From assembly GCA_035559335.1 (NCBI GenBank), contig DATMBH010000103.1, forward strand, positions 1 to 16,432: DNA of 16,432 nt, read 5' to 3'. This DNA comes from DASXPG01 sp035559335. Its GTDB lineage: Bacteria > Gemmatimonadota > Gemmatimonadetes > Gemmatimonadales > JACORV01. The position numbers and the translations under genes are program-made. The notes under the pieces were generated by a model. It was not told the origin of the DNA. It saw only the letters and a program-made list of their open reading frames with translations, and made no database searches. Of this stretch, positions 1-7,719 are shown one piece after another (the stretch's first letter is position 1; each line of letters opens with the position of its first letter).

Positions 1-478
1 TGCCCACTCGGAAGTACGCGCCACGCGACGGATCTTGCGCGTCCAGCACCACCAAGTCACTCGCCCCCGGCAGGTGGCCGGCCTCGATGCGGCGTCCCAG
101 CGGCTCGTAGCGAAGCCACCGACCGGCACCCGCCATCCACACCGTGTCGTCGCCCGGGTCCGCGACGATCGCCCTGACGCTCCTGGGCTCGTAGCCGTCC
201 AGCGGCCCGACCGTCTCGCGCAGCGACAGGAACCCGCGATCGTAGGTGGCCAAAGCGCCGGCGGTGGCGACGTACACGACCGCCGGGGTCGCTGCGACGG
301 ATACGACGCGCGAGAAATCGGTGAACAGGATGCGGTCGCCGGGGGACCAGAGCCTGGAAGGCTGGGCGGAAAGGGCGGTAAGGCGGTTAGGCGGTAAGGC
401 GGCAAGACCCAGCAGCAAGGCCGCGACGGCCGGCATCCTCGTACCGACCACCCTTACCGCCACGCCGCCTTCCCTCAT
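1..478 (-). CDS. Exported beta-propeller-like protein, N-terminal part (cut by window edge)
   Basis: The frame is open from an ATG at 478 to the window edge, giving about 159 residues without a stop. The start looks like a Sec signal peptide: basic residues (VRVVGTR), a hydrophobic stretch (AVAALLLGLAAL), then a plausible cleavage site after ALSA near residue 38. The mature part has short beta-strand-like repeats with phrases such as VVYVATAGALATYDR and DDTVWMAGAGRWLRYE, which resemble propeller or two-component-regulator-like repeats of secreted proteins; this family call is inference. The start at 478 lies 8 bases after the nnr stop and has a GGAGGTGAGG-rich stretch before it, so it is probably translated with nnr. 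An internal ATG at 436 is an alternative, but it would lose the basic n-region. The signal-peptide codons contain an 8-bp tandem repeat. Function unknown. Confidence 0.7.
   Translation of the reverse strand, partial: MREGGVAVRVVGTRMPAVAALLLGLAALPPNRLTALSAQPSRLWSPGDRILFTDFSRVVSVAATPAVVYVATAGALATYDRGFLSLRETVGPLDGYEPRSVRAIVADPGDDTVWMAGAGRWLRYEPLGRRIEAGHLPGASDLVVLDAQDPSRGAYFRVG
374..405 (+). repeat. Octamer tandem repeat GGCGGTAA, four units
   Basis: Four contiguous 8-bp units read GGCGGTAA, GGCGGTTA, GGCGGTAA and GGCGGCAA. A degenerate fifth unit, GGCGGAAA, lies at 365-372. The array falls inside the signal-peptide coding part of the minus-strand exported protein. Confidence 0.85.
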
Positions 479-485
479 TACCGCC
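454..485 (-). repeat. Octamer array TTACCGCC, inverted partner of the 374-405 array
   Basis: On the plus strand the 8-bp phases read TTACCGCC, ACGCCGCC, TTCCCTCA and TTACCGCC. The two perfect units are the reverse complement of the GGCGGTAA unit at 374-405, so the two arrays face each other across 48 bases. The ATG at 478 lies inside this array. Confidence 0.65.
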
Positions 486-486
486 T

Positions 487-2037
487 TCACCTCACCTCCG
501 GCGGCTCGAGACGCGCCAGGACGGGCAGTTCGATGTCGTGCTTTGCTTCGGCCAGCTCGCGCCACAGCGGACTGAGCACGCCCAGCAGGTCGTCGGGTCG
601 CAGCGATCGCACGGAGCGGTGGCGTGCCACGTCTTCGGCGGCGCGCCCGTGCACGTGGGCGGCCGCGGCGCCGGCGACCTGGGGCGGTGCGCCGCGCGCC
701 AGCCACACGGCCGCCATTCCCGACAACACGTCCCCGGTGCCGCCGGTAGCGAGCCCCGGGTTGCCGCTGGCGCTCACCAGCGGCGGCAGACCGGGCGCCG
801 CGCACACGGTGGGCACTCCCTTGAGCAGCACCGCCTGATCGACCCGATCGGCTGCGGCCGCCGCAGCTCCAAACGGATCGCGCCGGGCGCGCTCGGCGAG
901 GTCGGGGAACAGCGCCGCGAACTCGCCCTTGTGCGGCGTCAGGAGCACCCGCTTGCCTGCGCACCGCTCCCGCAGTTCGGCCGCCGCGCCGGCGAACGCC
1001 ATCAAGCCGTCAGCGTCGAGCACCACCTGACGCGCCGCCTCGAGCACGGCCCGCGCGAATCCGGCGCGCGCCGCGCCGCGCCCGAGCCCGCAGCCGAGCA
1101 CCACGGCGTCGGCCCACTCGATCGCCTCGAGGCACTCGGGCTCCAGAGGCGTGCCTAACGCACTGGCCACGCACATCACCTCGGGACTCGAGGCCTGGGC
1201 CGAGCTGACGGTGGCCTCGCTGGCCACCAGTCGCGCCAGTCCGGCGCCCGAGCGCAGCGCCGCGCGGGAGGCGAACACCGCCGCCCCGGCCATTCCTGCG
1301 GCGCCGCCGGCCACCAGCACCTTGCCGCGGTCACCCTTGTGCATCTCGGCGCTGAACGGCGCCAGCACCTCGGAGAGCCAGGCGTCGGTGACCACACCCG
1401 GCCATGAGGGATCGGCCGGCGGAAACCCGATCTCCACCGCCACGATCGCGCCGCACACGGTGCGCTGCAACAGGTGTCCGCGCCGGAACGAACCAAAACT
1501 CACGGTCATGCCCGCGCGCACGCACGGCGCGTGCACTTCGCCGGTCGAAAGATCGAGTCCGGTGGGCCCGTCCACGGCCACCACTGGCGCTCCCACCTTC
1601 ATGATGCGTTCCACGGCCCTGGCCGCATCGCCGCGTGGCGAGCCGGCCGATCCGGTCCCGAGCACGGCGTCAACGACCACTCCCTGCCCGCCCCAGTGGT
1701 CCTCGAGTCCCACCTCCCTGATGCCGTGGGCAAGGGCGAGCGCGCGGTTGGCGCCGTTGTCAGGCGACACCTCTCCCGGTAGCGGGCACACCGTGACGCT
1801 TACCCCGAGGGCCGCCAGGGCGCGGGCCGCCACCCACCCGTCTCCGCCGTTGTTGCCGCGGCCGCACACCAGCAGCACGCCGTCGCGGAGCCTGCCACCG
1901 TAGCGGCGCGAAATCTCCAGCGCCACGGCCCGGCCCGCCGCTTCCATCAGAACGCGGGAGGGGATGCGCGAGTCCTCCCGGGCCCGCCGGTCCCATTCCG
2001 CTGCCTCCGCCGCCGCAAGCACCGGTACCACGCTCAC
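487..2037 (-). CDS. nnr: Bifunctional NAD(P)H-hydrate epimerase / ADP-dependent NAD(P)H-hydrate dehydratase
   Basis: This cytosolic repair enzyme converts the R form of hydrated NAD(P)H to the S form (N-terminal YjeF_N domain) and then dehydrates it using ADP (C-terminal carbohydrate-kinase-like domain). The 516-residue length fits the fused family. The N-terminal domain shows GRGNNGGDGWVAAR at about 59-72 and VAVDGPTGLDLSTGE at 153-167. The C-terminal domain starts near HKGDRGKVLVAGG (233-245) and carries LTPHKGE at 366-372 and the nucleotide-binding GGTGDVLSGM at 432-441. The usual LTPHPGE has Lys for the second Pro here. The GTG at 2037 is chosen because it overlaps the amrB stop (GTGA), implying translational coupling, and begins just before the epimerase domain; a GTG at 2031 is equally possible. 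The same frame stays open upstream to 2514, but that part lies over amrB and has no family resemblance. Confidence 0.95.
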   Translation of the reverse strand: MSVVPVLAAAEAAEWDRRAREDSRIPSRVLMEAAGRAVALEISRRYGGRLRDGVLLVCGRGNNGGDGWVAARALAALGVSVTVCPLPGEVSPDNGANRALALAHGIREVGLEDHWGGQGVVVDAVLGTGSAGSPRGDAARAVERIMKVGAPVVAVDGPTGLDLSTGEVHAPCVRAGMTVSFGSFRRGHLLQRTVCGAIVAVEIGFPPADPSWPGVVTDAWLSEVLAPFSAEMHKGDRGKVLVAGGAAGMAGAAVFASRAALRSGAGLARLVASEATVSSAQASSPEVMCVASALGTPLEPECLEAIEWADAVVLGCGLGRGAARAGFARAVLEAARQVVLDADGLMAFAGAAAELRERCAGKRVLLTPHKGEFAALFPDLAERARRDPFGAAAAAADRVDQAVLLKGVPTVCAAPGLPPLVSASGNPGLATGGTGDVLSGMAAVWLARGAPPQVAGAAAAHVHGRAAEDVARHRSVRSLRPDDLLGVLSPLWRELAEAKHDIELPVLARLEPPEVR

Positions 2038-2852
2038 GCTATCATCACCCCCGCATAGCTCACGACACTGGAATGGTCTCCGGTCACTTCGCCGGAGTGG
2101 CTGTAGTGCACGACGTCGGCCCGGGTGGCGCCCAGCAGCCGCGCCGCGTGACAGACCGCCGCCGCGGGCACCCTGCCGCACATCGTGACCCGGTGGTGGC
2201 GGGTCACCGCCAGCAGCGCCTCGCCGTCGAGGCGCTCGACTTCTACCAGCGCCAGGCGGTCCTTGCGCGCGTTCACATCCGCGGCCTCGTAGTGGTTCAT
2301 GTCGCTGGATGCCAGCAGCAGCACCGGTTCGGGCTGCTCCCGCACCACCGCGGCGAGCGCCTCGCCAAGCTGGCGGGTGCGGGTCCAGTCGCCCCAGCCC
2401 AGGACCACCGGCACTACAGTCACGTCGGGCCGCCGCGCCAGCAGAAACGGCAGCTCCACCTCCACGGCATGCTCGCGCCGGTGAGCGGCGGGGTCGTCCT
2501 CCAGCAGCGGGCACTCGGCCAACAGGCGCGCGGCGAGCGGCTCGTCCACCGGTACCTCCCCCATCGGCGTCAGCATCGAGCCCAGCGCCAGCACGCTTCC
2601 GCCGTGGCGCGATTCGCCCTGTCCGGTGTGGTTAGGCGCTACCACGATGACTCGCCGCGGCACATCGAGGCCGGCGAATACCCGCGCCGCGGTCCGGCCC
2701 GAGTATACGTAACCGGCGTGAGGGGCGATGGCGGCGCGGGCTGCGGCCGGCTGCGCCGGCATCTCGTCCAGCAGCGAGCGCACCGTGCTGAGAAGTCGGG
2801 CCGGTTCGGCGGGGTAGAACAGGCCGGCCACGGCCGGCTGGCGGGGACGCAC
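2034..2852 (-). CDS. amrB: AmmeMemoRadiSam system protein B (Memo-like, MEMO1 family)
   Basis: A 272-residue MEMO1-family protein, full length. The family has a fold related to extradiol (LigB-type) dioxygenases; its bacterial role is not settled. It often occurs with an AMMECR1-domain protein and a radical SAM enzyme. Family landmarks are RQPAVAGLFYP at the N-terminus, IAPHAGYVYSG (42-52, His45), VVAPNHTG (70-77, His75), LLASSDMNHYE (179-189) and MCGRVPA (224-230, Cys225). The His/His/Cys set corresponds to the putative metal site of human MEMO1. The start is a GTG at 2852, fixed by the conserved N-terminal motif; I see no strong ribosome-binding site. Its stop overlaps the nnr start. The zinc-ribbon gene ends 48 bases upstream. 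Neither the AMMECR1 partner nor the radical SAM partner is in this window. Confidence 0.93.
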   Translation of the reverse strand: MRPRQPAVAGLFYPAEPARLLSTVRSLLDEMPAQPAAARAAIAPHAGYVYSGRTAARVFAGLDVPRRVIVVAPNHTGQGESRHGGSVLALGSMLTPMGEVPVDEPLAARLLAECPLLEDDPAAHRREHAVEVELPFLLARRPDVTVVPVVLGWGDWTRTRQLGEALAAVVREQPEPVLLLASSDMNHYEAADVNARKDRLALVEVERLDGEALLAVTRHHRVTMCGRVPAAAVCHAARLLGATRADVVHYSHSGEVTGDHSSVVSYAGVMIA

Positions 2853-2900
2853 GGCAACCCGGGATGTCAGCTGCGCGGCCAGCCTAACTGGCCGCGCCGG

Positions 2901-3101
2901 TCATCTCCCGCTCTCGACGGCGCGGCCATAGGTGACCTCGCCCTTGTGGATGCGAATTACGAAGCCGCACTCGGCGTTGGTGCAGGCCCAGGCCTTGTAG
3001 GTCACCGGAGCCCCGTCGGGCCCGTAGTCCGATAGCGGAACCAGCTGCCCGGTCTCGCACTTCAGGCACTCAGGGAATTCCACGTCCACCGTTTCCCCCA
3101 T
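2901..3101 (-). CDS. Small zinc-ribbon protein, function unknown
   Basis: A 66-residue protein with two cysteine pairs, CLKC at 12-15 and CTNAEC at 40-45, separated by 24 residues. This is the pattern of a single zinc ribbon, likely binding one zinc ion. No other domain fits in this length, and I do not recognise a named family. The ATG at 3101 is preferred because GGGGAGG lies 5 bases before it; a GTG two codons upstream (3107) would leave no room for that site. It sits between the Minf_1886-family gene (18 bases upstream) and amrB (48 bases downstream), so it is probably cotranscribed with them. Zinc-ribbon proteins of this size often assist nucleic-acid or protein binding, but nothing here shows which. 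Confidence 0.8.
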   Translation of the reverse strand: MGETVDVEFPECLKCETGQLVPLSDYGPDGAPVTYKAWACTNAECGFVIRIHKGEVTYGRAVESGR

Positions 3102-3119
3102 GGCCACCTCCCCACGAAG

Positions 3120-3518
3120 TCAGCGGCCGCGCTCCGCTTCCTTCCACGCGCTCCACGGATAGCCAGACTCGAACGCCTCGGCGAACGCGAACACCCCCTC
3201 GAAGTCCTCCGGGCGATCGCTGTCCTGGGCCTTGAGGAGCCCGACGCCTATCAACGTGAACACGATCTTCCCGATGTCAGCGGTGGACCGGATGCCCCAG
3301 TGCTCGAGCACGGTGCGCGACAGCAACCCGTACTGGGCCAGCGCGAAGTCGCGGCAGGCCACCGCCAGCTCCTCGCCGCTCACGTGACGGCGCACCGGGA
3401 GGCTGCGCTGCAGGTGCTCGAGCGAGGCGAGCACGAACAGGTAGGCGCGCTCGTCGTAGGGACCCTGCCGTTCGCGGATCCGCTCCAGGACTTCGTCGGC
3501 GAATTCGAGCTGGCTCAT
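3120..3518 (-). CDS. Minf_1886 family protein, function unknown
   Basis: A 132-residue protein that I recognise as the Minf_1886 family, a conserved but uncharacterised group. The supporting features are the N-terminal helix FADEVLERIRER, the segment YDERAYLFVLASLEHLQ (21-37), the core RHVSGEELAVACRDFALAQYG ending near residue 64 (first 17 residues most typical), the segment TVLEHWGIRSTADIGKIVF (69-87), and the acidic end RPEDFEGVFAFAEAF (102-116). It appears cytosolic, with no signal peptide or membrane helix. The ATG at 3518 lies 14 bases after the glyA stop, with no clear ribosome-binding site, suggesting expression coupled to glyA. The same frame is open further upstream, but that stretch lies over glyA and is not real coding sequence. 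Confidence 0.88.
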   Translation of the reverse strand: MSQLEFADEVLERIRERQGPYDERAYLFVLASLEHLQRSLPVRRHVSGEELAVACRDFALAQYGLLSRTVLEHWGIRSTADIGKIVFTLIGVGLLKAQDSDRPEDFEGVFAFAEAFESGYPWSAWKEAERGR

Positions 3519-3532
3519 GTGCTGATGCGAAG

Positions 3533-4822
3533 CTAGGCGTCCCCGATCGCCGCGGTCAAGCGCCGGGGCAGGCCGTACAGGGGAAAACCCGCCGCCAGCT
3601 CGGCCACCTGGTCGCGAACCTTCCGCACCACACCCTCCACTCCGCGGCCGGTGAGCGCCGTGTCGATCAGAGCGGCGATCTGCCTCATTTCCGGCTCCCG
3701 CATGCCCCGGGTGGTGAGGGCGGGCGTGCCAATCCGGATGCCGCTGGTCACGAACGGAGACTGGGGGTCGCCGGGAACGGTGTTCTTGTTGACAGTTATC
3801 GCCGCTCGTCCCAGCGCCTCCTCCGCCTCCTTGCCGGTCAGCTGCTTGCTGCGCAGGTCCACCAGCAGCAGGTGCGTGTCGGTGCCCCCGCTCACCAGGT
3901 CGTAACCTCGTTCCGCCAGGGCCTCGCCGAGCGCCCGCGCGTTGGCCACCACCTGACAGGAGTACTCCCTGAAGGACGGTTGCAGGGCCTCCCCGAACGC
4001 GACCGCCTTGGCGGCAATGACGTGCATCAGTGGTCCGCCCTGGGTGCCGGGGAAAATCTCCTTGTCGACCCGGGAAGCGTGCGACTCCCGGCACAAGATC
4101 AGCCCCCCGCGCGGGCCGCGCAGGGTCTTGTGCGTCGTGCTGGTCACCGCGTCGGCGAACGGCACCGGCGAAGGATGGACTCCCGCCGCCACCAAGCCAG
4201 CGAAGTGCGCCATGTCCACCACGAGGAACGCTTCCACCTCGTCGGCGATGGCGCGGAAGGCGGCGAAGTCGATTACCCGCGGATAGGCGCTGCCGCCAGC
4301 CACCACGACCCTGGGCCGTTCGGCCCGCGCCAGCTCGCGCACCTGGTCATAGTCGATCTGGCCGGTGTCCTCACGCACGCCGTACTGCACGCTCCGGAAC
4401 ATCCGGCCCGACTCGTTCGGCTTCGCGCCGTGCGTCAGGTGACCGCCGTGCCGCAGCGCCATGCCCAGCAGCACCTCGCCGGGCCGCATCAGCGCCAGGT
4501 ACGCCGCGAAATTCGCCTGGGAACCGCTGTGCGGCTGCACGTTGGCGTGATCGGCGTGGAACAGCTCCTTCGCGCGCGAAATCGCGAGCGCTTCGATCTC
4601 GTCCACCACCTCGCAGCCGCCGTAGTAGCGCCTGCCCGGGTAGCCCTCGGCGTACTTGTTGGTCAGGGGCGAGCCCATGGCGGCCAACACCGCCGGCGAG
4701 GCGAAGTTCTCGGAGGCAATCAGCTCCAGGCCATCCGCCTGACGCGAGGTCTCGCGGCGGATGAGCGCGGCGACTGCAGGATCGGTCGCTGCCAGATCGG
4801 GGCTCTCGAACAGATCGGTCAC
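3533..4822 (-). CDS. glyA: Serine hydroxymethyltransferase
   Basis: This PLP enzyme interconverts serine and tetrahydrofolate with glycine and 5,10-methylenetetrahydrofolate, the main source of one-carbon units. The 429-residue length is normal. The visible family signature includes GLELIASENFASPAV (31-45), NKYAEGYPGRRYYGG (55-69), the substrate/PLP region HSGSQAN (98-104), DMAHFAGLVA (203-212), and the PLP-lysine motif TSTTHKTLRGPRGG (227-240) with Lys232. SGIRIGTPALTTRG near the C-terminus is also typical. The start is a GTG at 4822, giving the usual N-terminal length before ELIASENF; the upstream ribosome-binding site is poor. It lies 37 bases downstream of udk and is followed closely by the Minf_1886-family gene. 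No abnormal catalytic residue was noticed. Confidence 0.97.
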   Translation of the reverse strand: MTDLFESPDLAATDPAVAALIRRETSRQADGLELIASENFASPAVLAAMGSPLTNKYAEGYPGRRYYGGCEVVDEIEALAISRAKELFHADHANVQPHSGSQANFAAYLALMRPGEVLLGMALRHGGHLTHGAKPNESGRMFRSVQYGVREDTGQIDYDQVRELARAERPRVVVAGGSAYPRVIDFAAFRAIADEVEAFLVVDMAHFAGLVAAGVHPSPVPFADAVTSTTHKTLRGPRGGLILCRESHASRVDKEIFPGTQGGPLMHVIAAKAVAFGEALQPSFREYSCQVVANARALGEALAERGYDLVSGGTDTHLLLVDLRSKQLTGKEAEEALGRAAITVNKNTVPGDPQSPFVTSGIRIGTPALTTRGMREPEMRQIAALIDTALTGRGVEGVVRKVRDQVAELAAGFPLYGLPRRLTAAIGDA

Positions 4823-4859
4823 AGGAGCGAGGGTAAAAGTAAGGTAACGGAAGCCTGGC

Positions 4860-5489
4860 TCACAGAGCGGAACGCCGCTGCCTGACCTCCAGTTCCACCC
4901 TGGCCAGGATCATCTCGACGCCGATCCGGTTCTGCCCTCCCTCGGGCAGGATCACGTCGGCCCAGCGCTTGGAGGGCTCGACGAACTCCAGGTGCATCGG
5001 GCGGACGGTGGACAGATATTGGGCGATCACCGATTCCATCTGCCTGCCTCGCTCGATCACGTCGCGCTGAAGCCGGCGTATGAACCGGACGTCGTCGGCC
5101 ACGTCAACGAAGACCTTGATGTCGAGCCGCTGGCGCAGCCTGGCATCCACGAACAGGAGGATCCCCTCCACAATCACGACATCCGACGGCTCGACCCTAA
5201 CGGTGCGACCGGCCCTGGTGAAGCTGGCGTAGTCGTAGGTCGGCTTGTCCACCGCCCGCCCGGCGATCAGCTGGTCCAGTTGGGCCAGCAGCAATTCCGT
5301 GTCGAGGCTGTCAGGGTGGTCGTAGTTGACCCGGACGCGCTCCTCGAAGGGCATCCCCGACAGGTCCTTGTAGTAGGCGTCCTGCTCGATGACCGCCGTA
5401 GTACCGCCCACCGCATCGGTGATGGCCCGGGTGACGGTGGTCTTCCCGGAGCCGGAGCCGCCCGCCACCCCGATGACGAGCGGTCTCAC
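4860..5489 (-). CDS. udk: Uridine kinase (uridine/cytidine monophosphokinase)
   Basis: This cytosolic kinase phosphorylates uridine and cytidine to UMP and CMP in pyrimidine salvage. The 209-residue length is normal for the family. The P-loop GGSGSGKTT lies at 10-18, QDAYYKD at 36-42, NYDHPDS at 55-61, PTYDY at 83-87, and EGILLF at 108-113; all are standard nucleoside-kinase landmarks. The segment RFIRRLQRDVIERGR matches the lid and ATP-site arginines. The start is a GTG at 5489 whose first bases overlap the stop of the upstream dehydrogenase gene (GTGTGA), so translation is likely coupled. This start puts the P-loop at its usual distance from the N-terminus. Downstream lies glyA after a 37-base gap. 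Confidence 0.96.
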   Translation of the reverse strand: MRPLVIGVAGGSGSGKTTVTRAITDAVGGTTAVIEQDAYYKDLSGMPFEERVRVNYDHPDSLDTELLLAQLDQLIAGRAVDKPTYDYASFTRAGRTVRVEPSDVVIVEGILLFVDARLRQRLDIKVFVDVADDVRFIRRLQRDVIERGRQMESVIAQYLSTVRPMHLEFVEPSKRWADVILPEGGQNRIGVEMILARVELEVRQRRSAL

Positions 5490-6541
5490 ACCCAGGTGCG
5501 CTTCAGCTTCGCGACCCGGGAGATGCGCTGCTCGGCCAGACGGTCCGCGGCTTTGTAGGTGGGCAGGCCCTCCGCCCGAGCCAGCTCGAACACGCGCAGC
5601 ATCGTGTCGTAGATCTCGGCCGCCTTGGCATGGGCGCGCTCGGCGCTCCAGCCCTCCAGCTCGCCGTTCACGTTGATCAGACCACCCGCATTGATCACGT
5701 AGTCCGGGGCATAGAGAATGCCCTTCTGCTCCAGCGCGTCGCCGTGCCGCGGCTCGGCCAACACGTTGTTGGCCCCGCCGGCTATGATGGTGACCTTGAG
5801 CTGCGGGAGCGTCTGGTCGTTCACCACCGCTCCCAGCGCGCAGGGAGCGAAGATGTCGGCCTGGACGCCGTAGATCTCCTCGGGCTTGACCGCCTTCGCA
5901 CCGAACTCGCCCACCACTCGGTCGACCTTCTCCTTGGCGATGTCGGTGACAATCAGCTTCGCCCCCTCAGCAGCAAGGTACTTGGCCAAGTAGTAGCCGA
6001 CGTGGCCGCAGCCCTGGATGGCCACCGTACGCCCGCCCAGGTCGTCGGAGCCGTATTTCCACTTCGCCGACGCCTTCATCCCGCGATAGACGCCGTGGGC
6101 GGTGACCGGCGACGGATCGCCCGATCGGCCCAGCAGCCCTGCCACGTGCTCGGTTTCGTGATGCACGTATTCCATGTCGGCAGGGCTAGTGCCCACATCC
6201 TCGGCGGTGATGTACCTGCCGCGCAGCGACTCCACGAACCGTCCGTGGGCCCGGAACAGCGCCTCGCGGTCCACCGGACCGTCAGGCGCCAGGATCACCG
6301 ACTTGCCGCCACCCAAACTGAGACCCGCGACCGCAGCCTTGTACGTCATGCCCTTGGCCAGCCGCAACGCGTCCACGACGGCTTCGGCCTCGGTGGCGTA
6401 CTTCCAGTAGCGCGTGCCGCCCAGCGCGGGGCCGAGGGTGGTGTTGTGGATCGCGATCAGGCCACGGTACCCGGCCGACGCATCGTGGCAGAAGAGCAGC
6501 TGCTCGTGGTCGTGATCGGAGAGGATCTTGAATATGTCCAT
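5486..6541 (-). CDS. Leucine dehydrogenase-type Glu/Leu/Phe/Val dehydrogenase
   Basis: This NAD-dependent enzyme oxidatively deaminates branched-chain amino acids to 2-oxoacids and ammonium. The 351-residue length suits leucine or valine dehydrogenase rather than the longer glutamate dehydrogenases. The glycine-rich substrate region GPALGGTRYW (37-46) is followed by KGMTYKAAVAGLSLGGGKSV, ending at residue 82, which contains both conserved lysines (Lys68 and Lys80, the same spacing as Bacillus leucine dehydrogenase). The NAD-binding GCGHVG lies at 177-182 and GGANNVL further on. The start at 6541 is 13 bases after the acyl-CoA dehydrogenase stop; its stop overlaps the udk start. The position beside acyl-CoA enzymes supports a role in branched-chain amino acid breakdown. 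Exact substrate choice (Leu, Val or Phe) cannot be fixed by eye. Confidence 0.9.
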   Translation of the reverse strand: MDIFKILSDHDHEQLLFCHDASAGYRGLIAIHNTTLGPALGGTRYWKYATEAEAVVDALRLAKGMTYKAAVAGLSLGGGKSVILAPDGPVDREALFRAHGRFVESLRGRYITAEDVGTSPADMEYVHHETEHVAGLLGRSGDPSPVTAHGVYRGMKASAKWKYGSDDLGGRTVAIQGCGHVGYYLAKYLAAEGAKLIVTDIAKEKVDRVVGEFGAKAVKPEEIYGVQADIFAPCALGAVVNDQTLPQLKVTIIAGGANNVLAEPRHGDALEQKGILYAPDYVINAGGLINVNGELEGWSAERAHAKAAEIYDTMLRVFELARAEGLPTYKAADRLAEQRISRVAKLKRTWV

Positions 6542-6554
6542 CGGCTCGTCGGTC

Positions 6555-7712
6555 TCAGGAATGGGTCAGTAGCTGGCGCGCGATAACCACGCGCTGGATT
6601 TCGTCGGTTCCCTCATAGATGCTGATGACCTTAGCATCGCGCATCAGCTTCTCCACCGGGTAGTCGCGCATGTAGCCGTAGCCGCCGAAGATCTGGACGG
6701 CATCGCTAGTTACCCGCATCACCATGTCGCTTGCGAACAGCTTGGCCATTGAGGCATACAGCGTTACGTCCTCGCCGGCGTCCCGGCGCCGCGCCGCCTC
6801 CAGCAGCAGGCTGCGCGCGGCAGCCAGCTGGGTGGCCATGTCGGCCAGCTTGAACTGCACCGCCTGGAACTCGGCAATCGGACGCTCGAACTGCCGGCGC
6901 TCGGTAGCGTAGCGGACCGCGTGCTGGAGGGCGCTGCGGGCTATTCCGCAGGCCTGGGCCGCCACACCCAGCCGTCCTCCATCCAGCGCCGACAGCGCGT
7001 AGCTGAAACCTCGACCTTCCTCTCCCAGCAGTGCGTCGGGCGGCAGGTGCAGCTGCTCGAACGTGACGGCCACGGTGTTAGAGGCCCTGAGACCCATCTT
7101 GTCCTCGGGCTTGCCGGGAAGGTACCCCGGCGTATCGCGCGGGACGATGAACGCGCTGATGCCGCGCGCGCCCTTGCGGTCGCCCGGCTGGTCTGTGCGG
7201 GCCATGGCGATCACGACATCGGCGAGCGCCCCATTGGTGACCCACGCCTTGGTCCCGTCGAGCACCCAACCACCGTCGCTCGCGCGCGAGGCCTGGCAGC
7301 GGAGGCTCGCCGCGTCGCTGCCGGAATCGGGCTCTGAAAGGGCGAAGGCTCCGAGCAGTTCTCCGCGGGCCATGGGCCGCAGCCACTTTTCCTTCTGCGC
7401 TTCGCTCCCCCAGCGCAGCAGCATCTGAGTCGGCAACGAGTTGTGCACCCCCATCGCGATCGCCACGGAGCCGTCGGCGGCGGCGATCTCCTCCAGCGCC
7501 AGCAAGTAGGTCTCGGTGTCGAGCCCCAGGCCGTCCCAGTCCTCGGGGATCAGCATACCGAAGAACCCCAGCTCGCCGAGGCTGCGCAGCACCTGAACCG
7601 GCAGCGCCTTCTCCTCGTCCCAGCGCAGCGCGTGCGGCACGACATGCTCGGCCGCAAACTCGCGCGCCAGCTCGATTATCTGCTTCCGCGTCTCCGCCGC
7701 CACCACCGTCAC
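6555..7712 (-). CDS. Acyl-CoA dehydrogenase, short/branched-chain type
   Basis: This FAD enzyme introduces the alpha-beta double bond in an acyl-CoA and passes electrons to electron-transfer flavoprotein. With a GTG start at 7712 the protein is 385 residues, the usual family length. Visible landmarks are FALSEPDSGSD (123-133) and KAWVTNG (155-161) around the flavin, RRQFERPIAEFQAVQFKLAD in the C-terminal helical domain, and IFGGYGYMRDYP. The catalytic Glu lies in IYEGTDEIQR (about residue 367), the position used by short- and medium-chain enzymes rather than the isovaleryl type. The frame is open to a GTG at 7742, but those ten extra codons come from an 8-bp tandem repeat. AGGGGG lies 9 bases before the 7712 GTG. 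GTG codons at 7706 and 7703 also remain possible. Confidence 0.92.
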   Translation of the reverse strand: MTVVAAETRKQIIELAREFAAEHVVPHALRWDEEKALPVQVLRSLGELGFFGMLIPEDWDGLGLDTETYLLALEEIAAADGSVAIAMGVHNSLPTQMLLRWGSEAQKEKWLRPMARGELLGAFALSEPDSGSDAASLRCQASRASDGGWVLDGTKAWVTNGALADVVIAMARTDQPGDRKGARGISAFIVPRDTPGYLPGKPEDKMGLRASNTVAVTFEQLHLPPDALLGEEGRGFSYALSALDGGRLGVAAQACGIARSALQHAVRYATERRQFERPIAEFQAVQFKLADMATQLAAARSLLLEAARRRDAGEDVTLYASMAKLFASDMVMRVTSDAVQIFGGYGYMRDYPVEKLMRDAKVISIYEGTDEIQRVVIARQLLTHS

Positions 7713-7719
7713 GCTATCC

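Noticed and set aside
374..485. CRISPR-like array
   Set aside because: Units are 8 bp and contiguous with no spacers and no cas genes nearby.
2038..2514. N-terminal extension of the nnr frame
   Set aside because: The frame is open but overlaps most of amrB and the translation is low complexity; the epimerase domain starts after the GTG at 2037.
2073..3035. Long plus-strand open frame over amrB
   Set aside because: It is antisense to a clearly conserved MEMO1-family gene; the translation is low-complexity His/Arg/Gly-rich, typical of an empty frame in GC-rich DNA.
3872..4885. Long plus-strand open frame over glyA
   Set aside because: Antisense to serine hydroxymethyltransferase, with no recognisable domain.
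5630..6586. Long plus-strand open frame over the leucine-dehydrogenase-type gene
   Set aside because: Antisense shadow; the minus strand carries all catalytic motifs.
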